From NCBI GenBank assembly GCA_947652115.1, contig OX393568.1, positions 1,567,353 through 1,631,352 of the forward strand: a stretch of 64,000 nucleotides of DNA, written 5' to 3'. Below the pieces are notes generated by a model. It did not search any database and was not told the DNA's origin. It saw nothing but the letters and a program-made list of their open reading frames with translations. The DNA comes from Blastomussa wellsi (Eukaryota > Cnidaria > Anthozoa > Scleractinia > Plerogyridae). The translations under genes and the position numbers were made by a program. Shown here one piece after another: positions 1-8,670 of the stretch (positions are counted from its first letter, which is position 1; each line of letters begins with the position of its first letter).

Positions 1-984
1 GTCTTCTTTATACCGCTAGCGAAACTCGTAGGAATTAGTTCAATTTTCTGTCTTACATATCCTGAGCCGGCAGTAGTTTCCGCTAAAATTCACTATCTTA
101 CGTAATCGCGCTGCGTTCCAGTCGCGTCACCATCGAGCACCATCGGCACCAATTGCAAGTAAACGACGTATGAAGTCAGAAATTTCCATATGCCTTAAAC
201 TGAGATGTCCAGGGTTATCAACCCACGGTCTTCTACATAGTCTACTGAAATTACTCTGCTCAAATATTTTTTCTTCAAGTCGAACTCATTACAATTGAAT
301 TATAACTTGAATTTGCTGTCCCCGGCGAGAGAACCAACACCCCCCCCCCCCCTCCTCTCCTCCCTTAGAAGGGGAGGGGAGGGAGAGAAATAAAAGGGGA
401 AGAAGATTGGGGAGTGAAAGGCCCGACACCTCGGTAAATGAGAACATTTTGGCAATTTTAAAGGAAACTCCTGAATATTTAAGGCTAATATTTATACTAG
501 AGGTAGGTTATTTTATGTTTATTTACCTCGCAATTTCCACTTTCATAATTTTGCTTGCGAAGGGTGCAAAGTACCCTTTGCATTGATCATGATGATGACG
601 TGGCCTTTAAACTCCCTGCCTCCCCCCCTTCCCCGTCCCACACTAGTTATGCCATTTTCGCATCTTAAGCAGAATGAAGCAGTATATTCCAGATCAAGCT
701 AAATCGCAATCATGAATCTTCATGAACGAGTCGCAATGTTTTCCGTCTTAGGAATTCTTCAGGACGTGTCTGCTTGATTATCTTGATTAGTGCTTTTGAG
801 GGATTTTGACCTTTGACTGATCGTTAAGAACGTCAGATTATTTGCGGTTTTCACATGGTCAGATTGCAGGAGTGTCCAAGTTTTTATAACAGTACTCCTA
901 TTTCAGAGTAGAAAATTTAATGTTTCTGGCCTTGAATTGAAGGTGATGTTGTCCGACATAATGCTCAGTGAAAGTATAATGGAG

Positions 985-1317
985 TCACAAATGTCGACTG
1001 TGCGCGAAAAAGAGCACGTGCATAGCAAGACAAGATGTCAACAAAATAAACAAAGTTAAGATAAAAGTTAAGATAAAAGTTAAGATAAAAGTTAAGATAA
1101 ACAGAGGCAAAAGAGAACTCGGAAATGGTCTATTGAACTCTACTGTTATGAAAACATCATCTTTTGCTTCAACAATCCAATGTGGCCGCTTGTCACGTGT
1201 GTGAAAATACTCTATAATTTTATGACCTTTTATTGTCTCGGCACATGATTGCTTGAGATACTCGCATGTGGAAGAGACGGAGATCCTTCTCTTTTGTTTC
1301 TGACTACTTGTACCGGC
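985..1317 (-). CDS. candidate short protein or exon, unknown function
   Basis: A minus-strand frame opens with an ATG at 1317 and reads MAGTSSQKQKRR at its start, followed by about 50 residues of ordinary composition with charged and aromatic residues (HTRDKRPHWIVEAKDD). After roughly residue 63 the frame runs into sequence that also occurs near 42471-42510 and then into a 12-bp tandem repeat that yields an FILT periodicity. The distal part is therefore repeat-derived, and the true coding part, if any, probably ends near 1130. No family is recognised. A genuine first exon and a chance open frame are both possible. Confidence 0.25.
   Translation of the reverse strand, partial: AGTSSQKQKRRISVSSTCEYLKQSCAETIKGHKIIEYFHTRDKRPHWIVEAKDDVFITVEFNRPFPSSLLPLFILTFILTFILTFILTLFILLTSCLAMHVLFFAHSRHL
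1053..1101. repeat. 12-bp tandem repeat, four copies
   Basis: The unit AGTTAAGATAAA is repeated four times head to tail with almost no variation. It lies inside the weak minus-strand frame above and creates its repeated FILT peptide. Confidence 0.85.
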
Positions 1318-2127
1318 CATCACGAATATGCCCTCGCGGATTGGCTGCTCGAACGGACGGCTACTGCAAAAGCACACGGTCGCGGAATCCCACCAGCTCA
1401 GCAGGCTACTACTACCACTACTCGCTTAGGGGTGTAAACTGAGAATTTTTGGTCCATTTACGATTTCAGGTCAAAAATTAAAAAAAATAAGATAATTAAT
1501 GAAAACAAAGGAAATAAGAACCGTTTGGAAATGTGATCTTAACTAGCCGACAGGCTTGTACGATTTTATTTCTTCATTTTATCCTTAACTGTAATTGGAA
1601 CTCATTGCGATTGAGAAGATAAAACAAGCCCTGGTGTTTCATCACATTTCCAAGAACCTCCAAGAACGTGAAAAATACTTCGCCACACATCAACGTACAG
1701 CAAGAAGTGGAAAAGGAAACTTCCTTTTCAGTACTTTTCATTGCGTAGATGGTAATTAAAATCAAAGCTGCCCAAATAAGTTAGCACATTATACGTGACT
1801 GTAGTGTTTTGATAATTTAGCACATGACTTGATCGGGTTCAGGTCGAACTGGAGACCACAGGTAGCCCAAGCTCAGTATATGAAAGCATTACGAGCGGCC
1901 ATATAATAAGGACTATATAAGAGTTTGCTTGTATCGTTGGTAGTTTATAGCACTTTTAAGGCTTAATCGTAAGGGATTGTGTGGAAAATAGTCCTGTCCG
2001 TGTACGAAAGTCTCAAATACAGTTTTTGAGTGCCCTTCAGCATAAGAAGAATAGTATGTAGTTAATCATTAGTCACGCTTCTTGTACCATCACAGGGAGC
2101 CCATATAAGCAGTGCGTCTATTTGTAT

Positions 2128-2377
2128 AGAGGGGGTAAGTTTCTAAATAAACTGTGGTGCTGCGTCGGTGGGAAGTATAACAATATAATTTGGTTTTATC
2201 AACTGGGTTGATAATGTCAATTGGCCACCGTAAAGAGATTCAAGAGCTGACGTTTCGAGCGTTAGCCCTTCGTCGGAGCGAATCAAATTCGTCGGATTTG
2301 CTCCGACGAAGGGCTCTTGAATCTCTTTACGGTGGCCAATTGACATTATCAACCCAGTTGATAAAACCAAATTATAA
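2128..2377. mobile_element. Penelope-like terminal repeat pair in foldback form
   Basis: Two inverted copies of a terminal sequence containing TTTATCAACTGGGTTGATAA and GGTGGCCAATTGACATTATC flank a short centre. The insertion is bounded by a 13-bp direct duplication, CGTCTATTTGTAT, at 2115-2127 and 2378-2390. The centre holds a minus-strand hammerhead-ribozyme-like core (2239-2284) with CGAAACGTC. Similar pieces occur at 22040-22370, 53650-53770 and 59165-59365. Assignment to Penelope-like or retrozyme elements rests on the ribozyme-like core and is inference. Confidence 0.6.
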
Positions 2378-2410
2378 CGTCTATTTGTATGTTCGAAATA
2401 GATAGAGGAT

Positions 2411-2547
2411 ATTACACGGTGGCGAGAAGATATGAATTTTATGTTCGAGTGGCAAGAACAATATCTCACGAGTGAGCGCAGCGAACGAGTGAGATACTGT
2501 TCTTGCCACGAGAACATAAAATTCATATCTTTGAGCTAACGTGTAAT
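2411..2547. repeat. near-perfect hairpin with ATTACACG ends
   Basis: A palindrome of about 137 bp begins ATTACACG and ends CGTGTAAT. Its long arms contain TATGAATTTTATGTTC and CAAGAACA(A/G)TATCTCAC around a short GAGTGAGCGCAGCGAAC centre. It lies within a larger insertion (about 2401-2722) that interrupts the left arm of the surrounding foldback element. Confidence 0.75.
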
Positions 2548-2963
2548 TTTCTTTTTATTATATAGACAAAAAAACACATTGAGTAAAACAATTTTTGACG
2601 TCATCGATATCCTCACTAGTGAAGATATGGAAAATACGCGACTACGGTCCCGAATGTAGTTTCGTATGAATTTTACGAGTGGTGTAATTTCCAGTAAAAC
2701 ACTCACGTCTATATAATAAAAAGAAATGTATGGGAATATCGAAAGCGTCCTACTACCGAAAATTTATTTCAAGTAATGTTTATTTTTTTGTTTGAAATAA
2801 ACTTGAACTTGCCTCAGGTTTACTATTTTGTCGTTTCTCGGCTCAAAAATGGTGAATTTGAGCGATTTGAAGGATTTTGCGTTGACAACAACACCTGAGG
2901 TAAGTTCGCGTTCATTTCAAACAAAAAAATAAACATTACTCGAAATAAGTTTTCGATAGTAGG

Positions 2964-3407
2964 TAGGGTTAGATACATTGTGCTAGTAAATTAGTCCATT
3001 ATGCTTTTTGGCGTCACCCTAAAAATCGTGCCATTATGCCGAACAATATGCTCGTGTCAGACCATTATGCTCGTGTGATGCCGCCTGAAATTTCGCCCTT
3101 GTATCCACGGTACCGCCTTACCGAGTTTGGGACCCTCGGGACCTGCCTTGTGACTGTTGTCAGAACGTGATATAATGCTGTAACCAGGCCTCTAAACCAG
3201 TAACCAAGCCTTAAAAAGAGCTGAATAATCAGACAGGAGGCAAATTCGATATTTTTTTCTCACATTTTCACTGAAAATAGGGAAAATATTAGTTTTGTAG
3301 CATTATGCTAAAATTATGCTATAAATTTGACCATTATGCCGGCATTATGCTCGATGCTCTGACTAGGCCATTATGCCCAAAATTATGCCGGCATAATGTA
3401 AACCCTA
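2964..3407. mobile_element. iterated-motif non-autonomous hAT-like element (ATTATGC type)
   Basis: This 444-bp insertion begins TAGGGTT and ends AACCCTA, and is flanked by the 8-bp direct repeat ATAGTAGG at 2956-2963 and 3408-3415. The related sequence at 4369-4380 lacks the insertion and serves as an empty site. The body carries about ten copies of (C)ATTATGC, nearly all on one strand, and the same motif sits in both ends (TACATTGTGC, GCATAATGTA). The 8-bp duplication and TAGGG ends fit the hAT superfamily. No open frame is present. Confidence 0.8.
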
Positions 3408-3469
3408 ATAGTAGGACGCTTTTAATATTCCCATACATTTCTTTATATTTCGAACATACAAATGGATGC

Positions 3470-3665
3470 ACTGCTTAGGTAGGTAGGTAGGTTTACTTTA
3501 TTTAATTCAAAGAAACACGCTAGCCCCAACGACACTCAGCTGGTTTCCATGGAGGGCGTGTTTGTACAGACATAACAAGAGACTAAAACTAATAATATAA
3601 GATTAATAATATCGTAGGTCTAAGATCATAAAAATTCAACCACTATTGATTTATTTAATTGATTT
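3470..3665 (-). mobile_element. 3' end fragment of a non-LTR retroelement with ACCT-repeat tail
   Basis: Read on the minus strand, the segment ends in AATAAAGTAAACCTACCTAC, an A/T-rich end followed by a short ACCT microsatellite. This is the usual layout of CR1- or RTE-like retroelement tails. No reverse transcriptase remains, so the assignment is tentative. Confidence 0.4.
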
Positions 3666-4089
3666 GTTTGGAGACTGAACAGCTTTCAAATAAAAATGTT
3701 GTTCGGTGTCAAGCAAGTCGTGTTAGGTGACTTTCTGCAGCTGTGACTCGTCGCTAATTTCTTCGATCTTGGAAGATTTGTGTTTGAATCTCCGCTCTTC
3801 ATGCTGGCGGCGTGAAACAAAAGCCGGAAATCCGTCTGTGTTCACAGGCTGCTCTTCAAGGCCATCGATCCTGTTACGCATCATAAAAAATCACCCCAGA
3901 CTTGTCAGTGGATGAATCGCCGCTGCCAATATGTGCCTGGCACCACTCCCACATGAGTCATTTCTAACAGGGTATTGTTTAGCAACAACCAATCAGTGTG
4001 GAGCACACAGCGTGACGGTTGATCCCAGGAACACGAACGGACTGCCGCGGATGTTTGTCGCTTCGAAAGCTGCATTTTTCGAAAATTAA

Positions 4090-4430
4090 TCGGCGGTTAG
4101 TGCTTGGATTTTGAATGGATCTTCGATTGAATGCCACGAAAAGAAGCTTCGAGCAATTTCTGTGTGAAAATCGGCTTGGCGCTGGAGCGGTCGAAAACGA
4201 GCTTTCCTCCCTTGTCTCCTTCTTATAACGTGAAGCAACAGTCAACGGAAAACCCTCCAAATCGCTCAAAATCACCATTTTGAGCCGAGGAACGACAAAA
4301 TACAACACCTGAGGTAAGTTCATGTTTATTTCAACCAAAAAAATAAGCATTACTCTAAATAAGTTTTCGATAGTAGGACGCTTTCAGTGTTCCCATACAT
4401 TTCTTTATATTTCGAACATACAAAGACGTA
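4090..4430. mobile_element. second copy of the 2105-3477 foldback family, half element
   Basis: From TTTGAGCCGAGGAACGACAAAAT through CACCTGAGGTAAGTTC, AATAAGCATTACTC, TTTTCGATAGTAGGACGC to TTCGAACATACAAA the segment matches the right arm of the element at 2820-3470. It lacks the 444-bp insertion, which makes it the empty-site reference for that insertion. Confidence 0.65.
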
Positions 4431-4631
4431 CTGCTTGTATGGGTCCCCTGTGGTATGGCGTTTCAGATAGTGTACATGTTTAACCGCCGCTAGGACAACA
4501 TCTCCAAGTCTCAGGTCTGTACGGTACACTATTCTTGAGTTATTTGCCAAAGCATTTCACGCAGATTTATTGAGCAGAGTATGGAGATGCCATGGTGCCC
4601 GTTCGATGGGCACCAACATGGCGGCCGGAAA

Positions 4632-4840
4632 TCAAAGAAAACATCTGGCCCTCACTTTTGCAATGAACTTGGTCGGCATGCCGACGATATATAGAGCGGC
4701 AATATATATAGTTCTGGATAGTTCTGATGCCGGCGGAAAATGTTCCGATAGTTCCGGAGGACCACGATGAATCGGCTGTACGTAAGGATCGGATCTTTGA
4801 TTATTGTTTGCGGCGGGTCTATTGACAGATACGTAGACCA
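4632..4840 (-). CDS. candidate exon with YVxxNRPA motif
   Basis: An open minus-strand frame contains YVSVNRPAANNNQRS. A similar string, YVPLNRPAPRHNQKS, appears in the plus-strand frame at about 7107-7150. Nothing else is recognised in either. The shared pattern is the only reason to list this frame; flanking splice signals are unclear and it may be repeat-derived. Confidence 0.2.
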
Positions 4841-5511
4841 AAAAAAACTTTCTCATTGAAATAAACTTTTTGGAAGATTAGCGACTCCAAACAGTTTTGC
4901 CTTTGGCTACATGTATACGGAGGACTGGAGACATCGTTAACTGCCTTTTCCACATTCAGCAGAACAGCTGTTGTTTTTTTTTTAAAGGAACTTTAATAGA
5001 ATTAATCGTACGGAAGAAACATCGACTTTAATTTCGAAATAGCTTTTATCAGGACAGCAATAACTTGAATTCGCTTCAGTGTTTGTGAATTCAAATCAGT
5101 ATTTGACATCTACAACTCGGGCTCCACGGTTACCGCCACATTTAAGGTGCCGAACTACACCAGATTATTGTCATTACGAATGAACATTCGTAAAAAGGTA
5201 AGAAAACAATTTTCAATAAACGTACCACGCCGCCATACTTTCCAAAATCGTATTTCCAGGATACAGAGAAGATAGATGCTACATAATTCGCTAGATAATT
5301 CTAGAGAGCGATGGAAAAGTTTTTCAAGTTTTATTTTCAGATAAAATAAAACAAATGGACAGTAATTTTATAATCTGTCTTAGCAGAAAGATTCCCTGTA
5401 GAGAAGAGAGACTGACACAATTAAAATGAATGACAATACAATGAAATGCATTTAAAGAACGCGAAAGTGAGTTTTGTCTTCCGACCCATCGATTTGTTAT
5501 TTTAATTTGCA

Positions 5512-5572
5512 TAAGCCTGCATTCGGGCCTAGTGGCCCATCAGGCCGGAGCTTATCCCGGTTTCTATGGAGT
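5512..5572 (-). repeat. fragment of tRNA-derived SINE 3' half
   Basis: The reverse complement matches the 3' part of the SINE at 37686-37975, including CCGGGATAAGCTCCGGCC and ATGGGCCACTAGGCCCGAAT. The 5' tRNA-like part is missing. Confidence 0.75.
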
Positions 5573-5866
5573 GTTTTTTGTATACCCATGTTATACTATA
5601 GCGTAAAAGTAAGCTAGTGGCTGTATTTTGCAATTCAGTGCCTTAGGCTCTTTTGAAAACTAAAGAAATAAGCTGGTATTAAAGAAGAACATATATCGCA
5701 TTTTGTTGTGATGTGATCATCCTTCGTTAATGCTTTCTTGTAGCAGATCTTCGACGTTTGTACTATTTTTTTTACTTTACCCTACTTAAAGTCAGTCTCT
5801 TTTTGTAATATTCCAAGGCCATCTTTTCCGCTTTTTGGCTTCGTCAAAGGAAGTAAACGACCACTC

Positions 5867-6648
5867 ATGCGGAACTGTGGAATGGGGATTCCAATTAAGT
5901 TAGAAATTACTATTAACCAAATCGTTGATAAAACATTTTGGAAAGAGCCACTTCAATTTGTCCATTGCTATTTTCTTGATTATGTAAGTGGTTTTGATGA
6001 AGATATTTTGTTCAATATATGCCATTATCTTATTAAAAATGACCAGCCAATTTCTGACGCCTCCTCATCGAACATTTATTTTATTATTATAAGTGAGAGA
6101 CATAAGGTTTTGCTTACAAGCTTTGCGACTTTGAACGGACGCAAGTACACAACCGACACTCTTCATGTAAGTATGTTTCACTGACTTATTTTCTAAAACA
6201 TTGATTGCGCATTGAGAAGTGAGGGTGGGAAAGTGTATCGATTGTTTGGCAAATTTTGTAAGTCTGGTAAGTGCCGACTGACTTGAACGCGAGAAATTTT
6301 GAAGGTCAGTACACTTACTATATACGGGAGAACCTTGCCTGACTGTTGTGACTATTTTTTTGATCCGAAAGAAAGCTCAGTCAATGAAGTTCTTGTCCTT
6401 GAAGTTCGACCAACTCAGCTCGTCCTAATAGGCAAATAACATTGTTCACTGTGTATTCAAGGCCAGCCACAGATATTCGAATAATGCTAATTATTATCTT
6501 TTCTTTTTAATAGAAAGAGCTAGCTGATATTTTCGTAACTTTAGGACGCGGGGGTACCTTTTACCATTCGCATATTGGGATGTTTCACAAACAAGTTAAA
6601 AAGCAAGTATATGTTAATTTTGCGGTGCGTCTGTTGACTCTTCATTAG
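5867..6648 (+). CDS. two-exon gene of unknown function (5' end uncertain)
   Basis: Exon 5867-6166 ends at a strong donor, CAT|GTAAGTATG. After a 347-bp intron the acceptor TTTTTAATAG leads into exon 6514-6648, which continues in the same phase to a TAG. The joined frame gives about 145 residues, including DEDILFNICHYLIKND and a C-terminal LGRGGTFYHSHIGMFHKQV. Two AATAAA signals follow at 6872 and 6883, about 230 bp past the stop. The frame is open upstream of the first ATG, so further 5' exons are possible. No family is recognised. The phase-compatible splice and the poly(A) signals argue for a real gene. Confidence 0.5.
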
Positions 6649-7082
6649 CCCCAGGGCCTGTAAAACTGATAGCAAAATACCCCTGTGTCGGGATAATTTA
6701 CATAGATACGACTGTTTCATAAAATTGTTTTGTGTTGTATCCCGCAGCTGCAACTTAATAAAAGAAGAGTTTCCAAATATATATTAGTGACAAAAAGGGG
6801 TTTCCGCCCCATCCCTTCCCGCCCTTGTCATTTCCCTTTGTTATTTACTAGTTAGCGTGCCGTTAAGGTACAATAAAGGCTAAATAAATGTAAATATTCA
6901 GTTTAGTGCTTTCTTACAAGGAAAGGTTTGTCGTGGAAAACTTGGGTTTCACTCTGAGGACATTGGTAGCAATTTAGACGTAATTTGTTCAAAGTTTTTT
7001 TAAACTGCTTGAATCGTCCCTGGGCCAAGAGAAAGAAAGATGGCCGAGTGGCAGGCGGATTAACAAGGGTCAGGATTTTGTC

Positions 7083-7295
7083 TTGACAGTAGAGAGCCTC
7101 TTAACATACGTTCCGCTAAACCGCCCGGCGCCCAGGCATAATCAGAAAAGTGAATCGACACAATCGCCTTCGCTTATGCGGAGATTTAAACCGCAGACTA
7201 GTCACCCACAGAGTAAAATTGAACCAGACTGGCCTTTCAAGGACCTGGAGCCCTTACGAGAAGAAATCGAGGAAAGGAGTTTCTTGGTGTTGTGA
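7083..7295 (+). CDS. candidate terminal exon, unknown
   Basis: A frame behind a TGTCTTGACAG acceptor-like sequence encodes about 70 residues, with YVPLNRPAPRHNQKS and a C-terminal WPFKDLEPLREEIEERSF, then a stop. An AATAAA lies at 7369. The composition is protein-like but no family is recognised. It shares the YVxxNRPAxxxNQ(K/R)S pattern with the minus-strand frame at 4632-4840. Confidence 0.25.
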   Translation: MTVESLLTYVPLNRPAPRHNQKSESTQSPSLMRRFKPQTSHPQSKIEPDWPFKDLEPLREEIEERSFLVL

Positions 7296-7675
7296 AATCA
7301 ACTTCAAGTCATGAAACTGTTCTCGTTTGCTTCACTTTTCAAAGAAACTTCACCAGAGCAAAAAAAAAAATAAACTGTGATGTAATTATTATTTCCACTA
7401 CATTTTATAGACGATAGGCAAGGTTTATGATCATTATAAAAATTACCAAAAATGGGTAGTCCTTTTGCTTACCTTTCACTCAAACAGGCAATTCACCTCA
7501 GGTAAGTCATCGAAACTTCAATATCTTTTTTTCAGCATAAGAAGAGTAAAGAAACTTTGAACAAAATCAATTGCTGTTATAACCACCCAAAACAGAGCAC
7601 TCGTATGCGCACCATTTAAATTGAAGGCGTTTGTTAAAGTTTGTTAATGTTAGGTCTTAAGGAGAGATAGGAACG

Positions 7676-7870
7676 GTGGCCTTGAATGGTTAGCTCGCTG
7701 GAATCCGGATCAAACGCTAAGACACTTCACCCTCGCGTGTCTCGCGTGTACGATAATCCAGGAGGTTTCTAAACACTCCCAGCTGCGTAATGCTGCAGGA
7801 ACCGGTCTAAGCTCCAATAGCTCAAGCCGCTGGCCTGGCGCAGGCTTCCCAGATACAAGAAGAACGCGCT
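7676..7870 (+). repeat. degenerate tRNA-derived SINE
   Basis: The start resembles the tRNA-like head of the 37686 SINE (AATGGTTAGCTCGCTGGAATC). Downstream, AGCTCC, GGCCTGGCG and a CCCAGATAC tail are the only other recognisable parts. Old and diverged. Confidence 0.4.
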
Positions 7871-8289
7871 TTCGAGGGAAAAGTTGTCTGTTTACAAAAT
7901 ATTGGCTTCATGCGATGCAAATCAGTTTGTGACGTCAACCCAGGAATAGACCCACGCCCCTTCTGACCCGGCCGTGGAACAAATGATGTATAGTTTTTCG
8001 TAACTTTTGAACTGTGCTATAAATTAATAGTCAGAATTTAGTAAAAAGGAGAAACGGAAGGCTCAATGCGTTTCGAACTAGTGCAAAGGTTTAGTTAGCG
8101 AAACAATATTTGTTTGGTTAGGTATGCCAATAAGATCAGGATAGAGTGACAGAAACGGAATCCTTAATAAGAAGCATATTTAATTTTATTATAAATGTTT
8201 AGGAGAAACACATTTGCTTTGCAGCATACATTGCTATTTTATCGACCCATTTTTTTTCACCATTCTATTGCGCAAAGCTGCCAAGAGGG

Positions 8290-8570
8290 AAAGAGCACGA
8301 ACAAGACTCTGACTCGCGGTCCTATACGAGGTGCCCACCCTACCCACCCAGATAGACCACTACACCAGGGGGGTGGTTTCTTTAACATCCCACAGAGTTA
8401 TTAGGAACAAGGATTGCGAGACGGGACCTAACCATTTGCAGATGACGGTACAAAGGCGGAACTTTCTCAACAGTTATTTAAAAACCCTGAGTGTTGGTTC
8501 GGCCGAGGTTTGAACCCGCGACCTCCCGCACGGCAGTCCGGCGCTCTACCAACTGAGCTAACAGGTCGGC
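8290..8570 (-). repeat. tRNA-derived SINE, second family
   Basis: The reverse complement starts with a tRNA-like head at 8570 whose A box is TAGCTCAGTTGG (8549-8560) and whose B box is GGTTCAAACC (8507-8516). The anticodon stem pairs poorly, so it is not a functional tRNA gene. A SINE body of about 200 bp follows toward 8290. It ends about 85 bp upstream of the LINE insertion. Confidence 0.65.
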
Positions 8571-8670
8571 AACAATATCTCGCGACTCTCTCGACTTTAA
8601 ACGTGCTCAAATTGTTCATAATGAAGTGAAAGTCTTAGAGTTTTCGCACGTTTGGCACAAGTGATGACAG

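Larger units (their letters stand above)
2105..3477. mobile_element. composite foldback element with three nested insertions
   Basis: The outer ends are inverted copies: AAGCAGTGCGTCTATTTGTA near 2106 and its reverse complement near 3456-3476. The arms can be followed inward on both sides through AAATGTATGGGAATAT, the TTTTCGATAGTAGG stretch and AATAAACATTAC. A second copy of the right half lies at 4090-4430. Into the left arm are inserted a Penelope-like hairpin (2128-2377) and a hairpin element (about 2401-2722). Into the right arm is inserted an iterated-motif element (2964-3407). No transposase gene is present, so this is non-autonomous. Confidence 0.7.

Noticed and set aside
5510..5575. 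Independent hairpin
   Set aside because: The GGCCTAGTGGCCC palindromic look is explained by the 3' part of the SINE family.
8497..8570. Possible tRNA gene on the minus strand
   Set aside because: A and B boxes are good, but the anticodon stem does not pair and a SINE body follows, so it is a tRNA-derived SINE head.
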